DNA of 46,704 bases from Prorocentrum cordatum (GCA_963575745.1 CAUYUJ010007454.1:1-46704), one strand, 5' to 3'; shown: positions 1-10,714, counted from the first letter of the stretch. Made by a program: numbers and translations. Notes: a model not told the origin generated them from the letters alone.

Positions 1-384
1 TGCCCCAGGAACGACATACTTCCCGCTCTGGCCCTGGCGTCTTTAGGGACTCTCGCGCCACGTGCTCTTTCTTGGCATTCAGCCCTATGACCATGTGACT
101 ATGTCCCAGGGGCGACGTGAGGCCCCAGCAGTAGTGGCAACTCGCCGCGCCGCCGGTTCTTGGGCCCGGTCTCCCGCCAGTTCTTGGGATGGTCGCCCGC
201 CAGTTCTTGGGATGGTCGCCCCTTCGGAATTTGGGTCCGGTGCCCGCCAGTTCTTGGGATGGTCGGCCGCCAGTTATCGGGATGGTCGCCCATGGACTGG
301 GATTTCTCTTCTCACGTGTGTACCGAGCAGTTTAAGGACATGCTCAGGTCGGAAATGAAAACAGATTTCTACACATGCGCAGGC
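1..384. other. Leader sequence with short imperfect repeats, no gene
   Basis: No coding signal is recognised here. Between about 155 and 290 a unit close to GCCAGTTCTTGGGATGGTCG recurs four times with small changes, a short degenerate minisatellite. The rest, up to the hexamer tract, is unique-looking. ORFs that start here stay open only because they run into the hexamer tract downstream. Confidence 0.6.
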
Positions 385-1385
385 CCACACAGCCGAGGCC
401 ACGGCCACGGCCACAGCCACGACCATGGCCACGGCCACGGCCACGGCCACAGCCACGGCCACGGCCACGGCCACGCCAGGGCCACGGCCACGGCCACGGC
501 CACGGCCACGGCCACCCACGGCCACGGCCACGGCCACGGCCACGGCCACGACTACGGCCACGACCACGACCACGGCCACGGCCACGGCCACGGCCACGGC
601 CACGGCCACGGCCACGGCCATGGCCACCACGGCCACGGCAAAGGCGATGGCCACGGCCACGGCCACGGCCACGGCCACGACGACCACCACGGCCACCACG
701 GCCACGGCCACCACGGCCACGCCCACCACGGCCACGGCCACCACGGTCACGGCCACCACACCACGGCCACCACGGCCACGGCCACCACGGCCACCACGAC
801 CACGGCCACGGCCACGGCCACCACCGTCACGGCCACCACGGCCACGACCACCACGGCCACGGCACCACGGCCCCGGCCACCATGGCCACGGCCACCACAG
901 CCACGGCAACGGCCAGGGCCACCACGGCTAGAGCAACCAGCCACAGCTAACACGGCCACGGCAGCTACGGCCAAGGCTATCACCACGGCCAGCGGCGAAG
1001 GCCACCCCGGCACAGCGAGCACGGCCACAGCCATCAAAGCAGGCCACCATGGCCACGGCCACCATTACCACGGCCACGGCGCCACCACGGCCAGGGCCAC
1101 CACCACGGCCAGAGCAAGCACGGCCACGGCCACCACGGGCACGGCCACCACGGCCACGGCACGGCCACCACGGCCACGGCCACCACGGCCATGGCCACCA
1201 CGACCACGGCCACCACCGAGAACGGTCACGGTCACCACGGCTGACAGCCACCACGGCCACAGACAGCACGGCCACGGCCGCCACGGCCCGGCCATCACGG
1301 CCACGGCTACCGCCACAGCCACCACGGCCAGCGGCCGCGGACACACAGCCACGGGCGCGACGGTCACGGCCACCACAACCACGGC
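385..1385 (+). repeat. CCACGG hexamer microsatellite, about 1 kb
   Basis: The tract is built from GGCCAC/CCACGG hexamers, with CCACCACGG variants that become commoner toward the 3' end. All frames are open over long distances, giving His-Gly, Thr-Ala or Arg-Pro repeat peptides. That is a property of the hexamer, not evidence of a gene. The 3' end is abruptly joined to an R1 composite repeat at about 1412. Confidence 0.9.
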
Positions 1386-1411
1386 CACCACGGTCTCAAC
1401 AGCCTTCACAA

Positions 1412-2578
1412 AACATGATGGACCCACGAACCCGGAAAGGGATATAGACATGTGGAGCATGGACACGTTTTCACGATACCCAACTGGGCAACACCTCACG
1501 AAACATCCCACGAGACACTTCACGAAACATCCCACGAGACACCTCACGAAACATTCCACGAGACACCTCACGAAACATTTCACGAGACACCCCGCGAAAC
1601 ATTCCACGAGACACCCCACGAAACATTCCACGACGACAGGCAACCACTCAACCAAGGCGGTGTGGTCGTGCTGGGGAGTGGTCGTGCTGGGGTGTGGTCG
1701 TGCTGGGGGGTGGTCGGGCTGGGGCGTGGTCGTGCTGGGGGGGTGGTCGTGCTGGGGGGTGGTTGTGCTGGGGCGTGGTCGTGCTGGGGCGTGGTCGTGC
1801 TGGGGCGTGGTCGTGCTGGGGTGTGGTCGTGCTGTGGTGAGGTCGTGCTGGGGTGTGGTCGTGCTGGGGTGTGGTCTTGCTGGGGTGGTGTCGTGCTGGG
1901 GTGGGGTCCTGCTGGGGTGTGGTCGTGCTGGGGTGTGGTCGTGCTGGGGTGGGGTCGTGCTTGGGTGGGGTCGTGCTGGGGTGTGGTCGTTCTGGGGTGT
2001 GGTCGTGCTGGGGTGTGGTCGTGCTAGGGTGGGGTCGTGCTGGGGTGGGGTCGTGCTGGGGTGTGGACGTGCTGGGGTGTGGTCGTGCTGGGGTGTGGTC
2101 GTGCTGGGGCGTGGTCGTGCTGGGGTGGGGTCGTGCTGGGGTGGGGTCGTGCTGGGGTGTGGTCGTGCTGGGGTGGTCCGCACCCTGTGATTTGTCGATC
2201 GGGTCGTGCTGGGGTGTGGTCGTGCTGGTGCTGGGGTGTGGTCGTGCTGGGGTGTGGTCGTGCTGGGGTGTGGCGTGCTGGGGTGTGGTCGTGCTGGGGT
2301 GTGGTCGTGCTGGGGCGTGGTCGTGCTGGGCGTGGTCGTGCTGGGGTGTGGTCATGCTGGGGGTGTGGTCGTGCTGAGGTGTCCCGCACCCTGTGATTTA
2401 TCGATCGGGATTTCAAAAACAAGCGTTTCGCTCGAGACATCCTCAAACATAATTTCGCCGGCCTCCTTCGACCTCGATATTCATCGGGGAAAAATTTCGC
2501 CGGCCTCCTTCAAGTTGGGCACCGGGGACTATGTTTACATACTAAAAGAGAACCCTGGGCCTGAGCCCTTTCCGGGAA
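1412..2578 (+). repeat. R1 composite repeat, copy 1
   Basis: This is the first of five similar units. In order it holds: a head with ATGATGGACCC then CCCGGAAAGGG; a 24-bp repeat CACGAAACATTCCACGAGA(n) at about 1490-1640; a joiner ACAGGCAACCACTCAACC; a 16-bp G-rich minisatellite GGTCGTGCTGGGGTGT at 1660-2375, broken by a CCGCACCCTGTGATTT module; and a tail with GCGTTTCGCTCGAGACATCC, two TTCGCCGGCCTCC modules and a terminal CCCTTTCCGGGAA. Head and tail carry the same 11-mer inverted, as a short terminal inverted repeat would. No ORF resembles a transposase. It may be a non-autonomous mobile element or an amplified satellite unit; I cannot decide. Confidence 0.75.
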
Positions 2579-2637
2579 TAATGGAAAGAAAACCATATCG
2601 ATGCCCGAACTCGGTCTGTTACCAGAGCATCGTCCAA
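2579..2637. other. Short unique spacer between R1 copies 1 and 2
   Basis: This is about 59 bp of sequence not shared with R1. It contains words such as CGAACTCGGTCTG that resemble the R2 satellite on the opposite strand (CAGACCGAGTTCAG). It suggests that R1 copies sit within an R2-like background. Confidence 0.4.
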
Positions 2638-4285
2638 AACATGATGGACCCACGAACCCGGAAAGGGATATAGACATGTGGAGCATGGACACGTTTTCAT
2701 GATACCCAACTGGGCAACACCTCACGAAACATCCCACGAGACACCTCACGAAACAGCCCACGAGACACCTCACGAAACATTCTACGAGACACCTCACGAA
2801 ACATTTCACGAGACACCCCGCGAAACATTCCACGAGACACCCCACGAAACATTCCACGACGACAGGCAACCACTCAACCAAGGCGGTTTGGTCGTGCTGG
2901 GGAGTGGTCGTGCTGGGGTGTGGTCGTGCTGGGGGGTGGTCGTGCTGGGGGGTGGTCGTGCTGGGGGGGTGGTCGTGCTGGGGGGTGGTCGTGCTGGGGC
3001 GTGGTCGTGCTGGGGCGTGGTCGTGCTGGGGCGTGGTCGTGCTGGGGCGGGGTCGTGCTGGGGCGTGGTCGTGCTGGGGTGTGGTCGTGCTGGTGGAAAT
3101 GCTTGTGGTCGTGTGTGAGCGTAAGGGTCGTGCTGGGGTGCGGTCGTGCTGGGGTGTTGTCGTGTGGGTTGGGGGTCGTGCTGGGGTGTGATTCGTGCTG
3201 GGTGGGGTCGTGCTGGGGTGTGTGTGTCGTGCTGGGGTGTGGTCGTGCTTGGGTGGGGTCGTGCTTGGGGTGGGGTCGTCGCTGGGGATTGGTCGTGCTG
3301 GGGGTGTGGGTCGTGCTGGGTGTGGTCCTGCTGGGCGTGGTCGATGCTGGGCGTGGTGGCGTGTGGGTGGTGGGGTCGTGCTGGGGTGGGTTCGGGGATG
3401 GGGTGCTCCGACACCCTGCCGTTCTCGATCGGTCGTGCGGGGGTTGTGGGTCGTGCTGGGGTGTGGTGCGTGCGGGTGAGGTCGTGTGGGTGTGGTCGTG
3501 CTGGGTGTGGTCGTCGTGGGGTGGTCGTGCTGGGGTGTGGTCGTGCTGGGGGGTGGTCGTGCTGGGGCGTGGTCGTGCTGGGGGGGTGGTCGTGCTGGGG
3601 GGTGGTCGTGTTGGGGCGTGGTCGTGCTGGGGCGTGGTCGTGCTGGGGCGTGGTCGTGCTGGGGTGTGGTCGTGCTGTGGTGAGGTCGTGCTGGGGTGTG
3701 GTCGTGCTGTGGTGTGGTCTTGCTGGGGTAGGGTCGTGCTGGGGTCGGGTCGTGCTGGGGTGTGGTCGTGCTGGGGTATGGTCGTGCTGGGGTGGGGTCG
3801 TGCTGTGGTGGGGTCGTGCTGGGGTCTGGTCGTGCTGGGGTGTGGTCGTGCTGGGGTATGGTCGTGCTAGGGTGGGGTCGTGCATTTCGCTCGAGACATC
3901 CTGCCAAAATTCCTGGAAATCGTACAAAAACAAACGAATTAGTCGAGACATCATCGAAATTCCTTCGCGCGGGGCGCATTTCCGCGTCGCGGTCGGCTCT
4001 GCAAAACAAGCGTTTCGCTCGAGACATCCTCGGCAAACTCTGCGGAGCAAGCGTTTCGCTCGAGACATCCTCAACACACGAAAAAGTGGCCCGCACCCTG
4101 TGATTTATCGATCGGGATTTCAAAAACAAGCGTTTCGCTCGTGACATCCTCAAATTTTAATTCGCCGGCCTCCTTCGACCTCGTTATTTATCAGGGAAAA
4201 AATTCGCCGGCCTCCCTCAAGCAGGCACCGGGGGATTAGGTTTACCAACTAAAAGAGAACCCTGGGCCCCCGCCCTTTCCGGGAA
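2638..4285 (+). repeat. R1 composite repeat, copy 2
   Basis: It has the same module order as copy 1: head, 24-bp repeats, joiner, 16-bp minisatellite (about 2885-3880), and tail ending CCCTTTCCGGGAA. The minisatellite interior from about 3090 to 3500 is badly degenerate, with many one-base losses or gains, unlike the clean repeats on both sides. The tail adds a block with CGCGGGGCGCATTTCCGCGTCGCGGTCGG that copy 1 lacks and copy 3 shares. Confidence 0.75.
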
Positions 4286-4413
4286 AAGTTATTTGTGCTC
4301 TGCTATATTTTAGAAATGAAAACGATTTTCTGAGCTGAACTCGAGCTGCGGAGAGGGAGTCGCCGAAGGAGGATCAGAAGGGAGAACGAAGAAAGACATT
4401 GTGATCTGAAGGA
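4286..4413. other. Spacer between R1 copies 2 and 3
   Basis: This is AT-richer, unique-looking sequence with TTAGAAATGAAAACGATTTTC, similar to AGGTCGGAAATGAAAACAG near 346. No gene is seen. It ends in GAAGGA directly before the R1 head. Confidence 0.4.
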
Positions 4414-6435
4414 AACATGATGGACCCACGAACCCGGAAAGGGATATAGACATGTGCAGCATGGTCACGTTTTCACGATATCCAACTGGGCGACACCTCA
4501 CGAAACATCCCACGACACACCCCGCGAAACATCCCAGGAGACACCTCACGAAACAACCCACGAGACACCTCACGAAACATTCCACGAGACACCCCGTGAA
4601 ACATTCCACGAGACACCCCACGAACAGGCAACCACTCAACAGACACCCCACGAAACATTCCACGGGGGTGCGACTGGGTGTGGTCGTGCTGGGGTGTGGT
4701 CGTGCTGGAGTATGGTCGTGTTGGGGTGTGGTCGTGCTGGGGTGTGGTCGTGCTGGGGGGTGGTCGTGCTGGGGGGTGGTCGTGAGGTAAGGGGGGTGGT
4801 CGTGTGCGGGCTGGTCGTGCTGGTGGCGTGGTGTTGGGGCTGTGGGCTCGTGTGGGGCGTGGTCGTGTGGGGTGTGGTCGTGCTGTGGTGAGGTCGTGTG
4901 GGGGTGTGGTCGTGTGGGGTGTTGGTCTTGCTGGGGTAGGGGTCGTGCTGGGTCGGGTCGTGCGGCTGGGGGTGTGGTTCGTGCGGGGGTGTGGTCGTTC
5001 TGGGTGTGGTCGTGTTCTGGGTGTGGGTTGCGTGCGCTGGCTGTGTGGGGTTCGTGCTGGGTGGGGTGTGGCTGGAGCCTGTGGGTCGTGCTGGGGTGTG
5101 GTCGTCTGTTGGGGTGTTGGTCGTGCTGGGGGTGGTCGTGTGGGAGTGGGGTCGTGTGGAGTGGTGTCGTGTGGGGTTGTGTGTGGTCGTGTGGGGTGGC
5201 CGAACCATGTGACTATCGATCGGGTTGTGTGGGGTGTGGTCGTGCTGGTGCTGGGGTGTGGTCGTGCTGGGGTGGGGTCGTGCTGGGGTGTGGTCGTGCT
5301 GGGGTGTGGTCGTGCTGGGGTGTGGTCGTGCAGGCAACCACTCAACCAAGGCGGTGTGCTCGTGCTGGGGAGTGGTCGTGCTGGGGGGTGGGCGTGCTGG
5401 GGGGTGGTCGTGCTGCGGTGTGGTCGTGCTGGGGGGGTGGTCGTGCTGGGGGGGGGTCGTGCTGGGGCGTGGTGGTGCTGGGGCGTGGTCGTGCTGGGGC
5501 GTGGTCGTGCTGGGGTGTGGTCGTGCTGTGGTGAGGTCGTGCTGGGGTGTGGTCGTGCTGGGGTGTGGTCTTGCTGCGGTGGGGTCCTGCTGGGATGTGG
5601 TCGTGCTGGGGTGTGGTCCTGCTGGGGTGTGGTCGTGCTGGGGTGGGGTCGTGCTGGGGTGGGGTCGGGCTGGGGTGTGGTCGTTCTGGGGTGTGGTCGT
5701 GCTGGGGTGTGGTCGGGCTGGGGTGGGGTCGTGCTGGGTCGGGGTCGTGCTGGGGTGTGGTCGTGCTGAAGTGTGGTCGTGTTGGGGTGTGGTCGTGCTG
5801 GGGCGTGGTCGTGCTGGGGTGGGGTCGTGCTGGAGTGGGGTCGTGCTGGGGTGTGGTCGTGCTGGGGTGGTCCGCACCCTGTGACTTATCGATCGGGTCG
5901 TGCTGGGGTGTGGTCGTGCTGGTGCTGGGGTGGGGTCGTGCTGGGGTGTGGTCGTGCTGGGGCGTGGTCGTGCTGAGGTGTGTTCGTGCTGGGGTGGGGT
6001 CGTGCTGGGGCGTGGTCGTGCGGTGGGGTCGTGCATTTCGCTCGAGACATCCTGCCAAAATTCCAGGAAATCGTACAAAAACAAACGAATTAGTCGAGAC
6101 ATCATCGAAATTCCTTCGCGCGGGGCGCTTTTCCGCGTCGCGGTCGGCTCTGCAAAACAAGCGTTTCGCTCGAGACATCCTCGGCAAACTCTGCGGAGCA
6201 AGCGTTTCGCTCGAGTCATCCTCAACACACGAAAAAGTGGCCCGCACCCTGTGATTTATCGATCGGGATTTCAAAAACAAGCGTTTCGCTCGAGACATCC
6301 TCAAATTTTAATTCGCCGGCCTCCTTCGACCTCGTTATTTATCAGGGAAAAAATTCGCCGGCCTCCCTCAAGCAGGCACCGGGGGATTAGGTTTACCAAC
6401 TAAAAGAGAACCCTGGGCCCCCGCCCTTTCCGGGA
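4414..6435 (+). repeat. R1 composite repeat, copy 3 (longest)
   Basis: The module order follows copies 1 and 2, but the 16-bp minisatellite is doubled. A first array (about 4675-5335) is followed by a second joiner (ACAGGCAACCACTCAACC-like, about 5334) and a second array to about 6030. The part from about 4780 to 5230 is disordered by many small indels. The tail matches copy 2 closely, including the GCGCTTTTCCGCGTCGCGG block and the terminal CCCTTTCCGGGAA. The doubling looks like unequal exchange between two R1 units that removed one tail and one head. Confidence 0.75.
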
Positions 6436-6768
6436 AAACATACAGTAGGAATAATAAGTTTGGTTCCATTTCTGGAAGCGGAGAGAATTCGGACATCTAG
6501 ATTCGCGTGTCTAATTATTTCCTTCCAAGAAATCTGCCAATCAGCTATGAAATTGATCTACAGCTCGAGTTGTCTCAAGGTAAGTATCTAATCCCTCTTG
6601 AAGATAAAACAGACTACGACTTGTTTTTTCTGACCCAGATCTGGCAGCAGTCGAGTGCGCACTTTAGACTAGCGCTTCTGCCAATTCATGTCCTGTTGAT
6701 CTGCCGAACAGTTATGTAGCTCATCGTTTGCGCGAGTTCAGTCAAAAATGACACCATCTCTAAAAAAA
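6436..6768. repeat. R2-like relic between R1 copies 3 and 4
   Basis: This is 333 bp with no gene. It carries R2-satellite words: CTGACCCAGATCTGGCAGCAG, ACTTTAGACTAGCGCTTCTG, CCGAACAGTTATGTAGCTCAT and CTCGAGTTG. They match the sequence at 32230-32590, so I take it as a diverged R2 fragment that R1 has inserted into or beside. Confidence 0.5.
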
Positions 6769-7844
6769 AACATGATGGACCCACGAACCCGGAAAGGGAT
6801 AAAGACATGTGCAGCATGGTCACGTTTTCACGATACCCAACTGGGCGACATCTCACGAAACATCCCACGAGACACCCCGCGAAACATCCCACGAGACACC
6901 TCACGAAACATTCACGAGACACCTCACGAAACATTCCACGAGACACCCCGTGAAACATTCCACGAGACACCCCACGAACAGGCAACCACTCAACCAGACA
7001 CGCCACGAAACATTCCACGGGGGTGCGATTGGGTGTGGTCGTGCTGGGGTGTGGTCGTGCTGGGGTGTGGTCGTGCTGGGGAGTGGTCGTGCTGGGGGGT
7101 GGTCGTGCTGGGGGGTGGTCGTGCTGGGGGGTGGTCGTGCTGGGGGGTGGTCGTGCTGGGGGGTGGTCGTGAGAGGCTGTGACGTGGTCGTGCTGGGGCG
7201 TGGTTCGTGCTGGGGCTGGTCGTGTGGGGCGTGGTTCGTGCTGTGGTGAGGTCGTGCAGGGGTTGTGGGTCGTGATGGGGTGGGTCTTGCTGGGTAGGGT
7301 CGTGCTGGGTGGGGGTCGGGTCGTGCTGGGGTGTGCTGTTCGTTGCTGGGGTATGTCGTGCGGGGGTGGGTCGTGCTGGGGTCTGGGTGTGCTGGGCTGT
7401 GGGTCGTGGCTTGGTTATGGTCGTGCTAGGGGTGGGGTCGTGCATTTCGCTCGAGACATCCTGCCAAAATTCCAGGAAATCGTACAAAAACAAACGGATT
7501 AATTAGTCGAGACATCCTTGGAATTCCTGCGCGAGGGGCGTTTTTCCGTGTCGCGGTCGGCTCTGCAAAACCAGCGTGTCGCTCGAGACATCCTCAACAA
7601 ATTCTGAAACCAAGCGTTTCGCTCGAGACATCCCCAACTCTGCAAAACCAGCGTCTCGCTCGAGACATACTCAACAAATTCTGAAAAACAAGCGTTTCGC
7701 TCGAGACATCCTCAAAAATAATTTCGCCGGCCTCCTTCGACCTCGATATTTATCAGGGAAAAATTTCGCCGGCCTCCTTCAAGTTGGGCCCCGGGGACAT
7801 GTTTACATACTAAAAGAGAACCCTGGGCCTTTGCCCTTTCCGGG
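6769..7844 (+). repeat. R1 composite repeat, copy 4
   Basis: The order is head, 24-bp repeats, joiner, 16-bp minisatellite at about 7030-7440, and tail. The second half of the minisatellite (about 7165-7440) is disordered by single-base indels. The tail has four tandem GCGTTTCGCTCGAGACATCC-type units. Its end abuts the head of copy 5 with no spacer. Confidence 0.75.
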
Positions 7845-7874
7845 AACATGATGGACCCACGAACCCGGAAAGGG
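7834..7874. repeat. Junction hairpin between R1 copies 4 and 5
   Basis: The tail arm CCCTTTCCGGG (7834-7844) and the next head's CCCGGAAAGGG (7864-7874) form a perfect 11-bp inverted repeat with a 19-nt loop. The palindrome exists because the two R1 units are head-to-tail with no spacer. Confidence 0.85.
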
Positions 7875-8822
7875 ATATAGACATGTGGAGCATGGACACG
7901 TTTTCACGATACCCAACTGGGCAACACCTCGCGAAACATCCCACGAGACACTTCACGAAACATCCCACGAAACACCTCACGAAACATTCCACGAGACACC
8001 TCACGAAACATTCCACGAGACACCCCGCGAAACATTCCACGAGACACCCCACGAAACATTCCACGACGACAGGCAGCCACTCAACCAAGGCGGTGTGGTC
8101 GTGCTGGGGAGTGGTCGTGCTGGGGTGTGGTCGTGCTGGGGGGTGGTCGTGCTGGGGGGTGGTCGTGCTGGGGGGGTGGTCGTGCTGGGGGGTGGTCGTG
8201 CTGGGGCGTGGTCGTGCTGGGGCGTGGTCGTGCTGGGGCGTGGTCGTGCTGGGGTGGGGTCGTGCTGTGGTGAGGTCGTGCTGGGGTGTGGTCGTGCTGG
8301 GGTGTGGTCTTGCTGGGGTGGGGTCGTGCTGGGGTGTGGTCATGCTGGGGTGGGGTCGTGCTGGGGTGTGGTCGTGCTGGGGCGTGGTCGTGCTAGGGTG
8401 GGGTCGTGCTGGGGTGGGGTCGTGCTGGGGAGTGGTCGTGCTGGGGTGTGGTCGTGCTGGGGTGTGGTCGTGCTGGGGCGTGGTCGTGCTGGGGCGTGGT
8501 CGTGCTGGGGTGTGGTCGTGCTGGGTTGTGGTCGTGTGCAAAACCAAGCGTGTCGCTCGAGACATCCTCAACAAATTCTGAAACCAAGCGTTTCGCTCGA
8601 GACATCCCCAACTCTGCAAAACCAGCGTCTCGCTCGAGACATCCTCAACAAATTCTGAAAAAACAAGCGTTTCGCTCGAGACATCCTCAAAAATAATTTC
8701 GCCGGCCTCCTTCGACCTCGATATTTATCAAGGAAAAATTCGCCGGCCTCCTTCAAGTTGGGCACGGGGGACTATGTTTACATACTAAAAGAGAACCCTG
8801 GGCCTTTGCCCTTTCCGGGAAA
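7845..8822 (+). repeat. R1 composite repeat, copy 5 (shortest, cleanest)
   Basis: It starts directly at the end of copy 4. The 16-bp minisatellite (8095-8535) is regular throughout, unlike copies 2-4. The tail again has four GCTCGAGACATCC units, two CGCCGGCCTCCTTC modules, ACATACTAAAAGAGAACCC and the terminal CCCTTTCCGGGA. This is the best reference copy for defining the family. Confidence 0.8.
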
Positions 8823-9080
8823 AAAAGAACACAATGCCAATCATATTGTTTGGACTCAGCGCCGGTAGCAGACCGAGCTCAGAAATCTAGATACTTCAGA
8901 CTAGCACGCCTGATGAGTTTCTTCTGCCTGCTCTGCCGAGCAACTCTGTATGGCGATGTGTCAGCCATGACAATCGTAGTGGTGGCCCTGGTGGTCCTGG
9001 CCGTGGTCCTGGCCGTTGTGGTCGTTGTGCACGGTTGCTCCAAATTTGCGAGAACTGCGCGACAGCTAGAACCCTGAAAA
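8823..9080. other. R2-like relic and short valine-rich ORF region
   Basis: The first part carries R2 words (AGACCGAGCTCAGAAATCTAG, CTTCAGACTAGCACGCCTGA). After that an ORF at 8850-9077 ends in a Val/Leu-rich stretch of about 18 residues that could be a membrane span. It stems from a GTGGTCCTGGCC-type imperfect repeat, so I do not call it a gene. Confidence 0.35.
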
Positions 9081-9189
9081 TTGCAGTCGCACGCGCAATC
9101 ATCGAATGCACGGCGCAAGGTCTGCATTTCAAAAACGGGCTACAGGCTCATTTGGGCCCCCTGCGTTCTTAGGACAAATCAGCATACCG

Positions 9190-9775
9190 TGTTCCACCCC
9201 CTTTCTCGTATGCGTATTTATCTCTCCTCTCTTCCTCCTCTTCCCCCTCCTCCTCCTCCTCCTCCTCGTCCTCCTCCTCCTCGTCCTCCTCCTCCTCCTC
9301 CTCTTCCCCCTCCCCCTCCTCCTCTTCCCAATCGGATTCCATTAGCGGGGGCGGAATCCAGCAGAACCCTGGAGGAAAGAAAAAATCTTGAGCAGAGATT
9401 CGGGGGCTGGGGGGTGGGGGGGAAGGTCTCCTCAGGATTGGTGTTTGTTGGTGTTTTTGTTTTTTTTGTTTGTTCCCAGGGTTATGCTGGATTCCGCCCC
9501 CGATAATGGAATCCGATTGGGAAGAGGAGGAGCAGAAGGAAAAGGAGGAGGAGGAGGAGGAGGAGGAGAAGGCGGGGGAGGAGGAGGAGGAAGAGGAGGA
9601 GGACGAGGAGGAGGAGGAGCAGGAGGAGGAGGAACAGGAGGAGGAGGAGGAGAAGGAGGAAGAGGAGGAGGAGCAGGAGCAGGAGGAGGAGGGAGAGGAG
9701 GAAGGGGAGGAGGGGAAAGAAAAACGAAGAGGAAGAGGAGGAGGAGGAGGGGGGAGGGAGGGAGGAAACGCGAGC
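9190..9775. repeat. Long fold-back: CTC tract / GAG tract palindrome
   Basis: On the left, a CTC/CCT tract (about 9220-9328) runs into TCCCAATCGGATTCCATTAG and GGGCGGAATCCAGCAGAACCCTGG. On the right, from 9477, the same text appears reverse-complemented (CCAGGGTTATGCTGGATTCC ... CGATTGGGAAG) followed by a GAG tract to about 9755. The unique part pairs over about 58 bp with two mismatches, and the trinucleotide tracts extend the stem past 150 bp. The loop is about 95 nt, G- and T-rich. ORFs here (poly-Glu, poly-Ser, poly-Pro, poly-Gly) are shadows of the tract. Confidence 0.8.
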
Positions 9776-9867
9776 AGGCACGCCGCACCTCGACCGAGGC
9801 TCAAGCAGCTCGCGGCGCGCTCGCGCCGACACCGCGCCCTTCGCCCCGCCCCGCCACCCCCCTTGGC

Positions 9868-10571
9868 ATGGGGGACCCCAAGCCAGGAACGGCCGCCCAC
9901 GCGAAGAAGAAGGCGCGCAACGCCGCCTACAACGCCCGCAAACGCGCGGAGAAGAAGGCCGCCACCCTCGAGGCGGTGGTCGAGCCTTACACGAGGAAGA
10001 TCGCGCGGCTGGAACACAGGGTGGGCGGATAGACAAACCTGACGGTGCGCACGGTGCGCAACGTGCGTGCCTTGTGCGCAGTGCGCGTGCGCCATGTGCG
10101 CGCGGTGTGCCTGGTGCGCGTTGTGCTTCATGCGTGCAGCTTGCGCCGCCACAGGTGGACTTGGTGCGCGACCACAGGCAAGACTTCAGGGAGCAGCTGC
10201 AGAAGACGAAGGACTTTCAGAGGGGGGGGGGGGGGGCACTTCGCAAAGCGACAGAAAGAGAAACCAACCGCCCCTAGGAGGAGCTGAAGGAGACCCAGAA
10301 GCAGCTGAAGGAGGAGAGGCGCGCCCGCGGGAGAGCGGAGAAGGAGCGCGACAACGCCAAGCGCAGGCTCTGCTCCTTCCAGACTTGGTGGAGCGTCTTC
10401 CTCAAGCTGTGCTTACAGGACCGCGCTGGGGGAAGGGAGGGCGCGGGCAGGCAGGGTAGGGGGCGGCCTCGGGAGCTGCCGAAGACCTGGGCCACGGAGG
10501 TCAAGCACTGGTCTGAGAGCGGAGTGAGGCACTTGCGCTGGCTGTGGTGGCGCAACGAGAACGGGGACTAG
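9868..10571 (+). CDS. Hypothetical coiled-coil protein, probably three exons
   Basis: I do not recognise a family. The best model has exon 1 at 9868-10020 (ATG, Lys/Ala-rich, ending ...IARLEHR), exon 2 at 10155-10211 (VDLVRDHRQDF...LQKTK) and exon 3 at 10278-10571 (EELKETQKQLKEERRARG ... Trp-rich tail ...NENGD, TAG stop), about 167 residues in all. Joining keeps phase 0 throughout and yields a continuous charged heptad-like helix, which supports coding. Intron 1 (134 nt) is GT..AG. Intron 2 (66 nt) would be GA..AG, contains a run of about 13 G, and has an in-frame TAG as its last three bases. Both acceptors read AG|G, typical of dinoflagellates. The C-terminus has WW pairs. The start is uncertain because the frame is open upstream through the GAG tract. 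Confidence 0.5.
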
Positions 10572-10714
10572 CGCAGAGACAACAGCGCGCAGCGGGGCGC
10601 GGGAGAGAAAGCCGCTCGCGCGGGCCGGGGGCGGGCTGGCGCGCAGGGGCAGCAGCGCAAGGGCAGGGGGGCAAGGGAAGCGAGGAAGGAGGAGAACCAG
10701 GAGAAAGAGGAGGT
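10572..10714. other. Spacer between coiled-coil gene and LINE remnant
   Basis: GC-rich sequence follows the stop codon of the coiled-coil gene and probably includes its 3' end. No AATAAA-type signal or other element is seen. The LINE remnant converges on it from the other strand. Confidence 0.3.

Noticed and set aside
160-2190. 676-aa plus-strand ORF rich in His-Gly and Thr-Ala
   Set aside because: It is open because the CCACGG hexamer and the 16-bp minisatellite rarely form stops; all other frames are equally open and no domain is visible.
2510-4153. 547-aa minus-strand Thr/Pro/His/Asp-rich ORF and its relatives at 4636-6228 and 7810-8619
   Set aside because: These are translations of the R1 minisatellite (TPARPHPSTT-type repeats). 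The frame breaks differently in every copy, so there is no sign of selection.
8850-9077. Small membrane protein with a Val/Leu-rich helix
   Set aside because: The helix comes from a GTGGTCCTGGCC-type imperfect repeat, and the 5' part of the ORF is R2 sequence.
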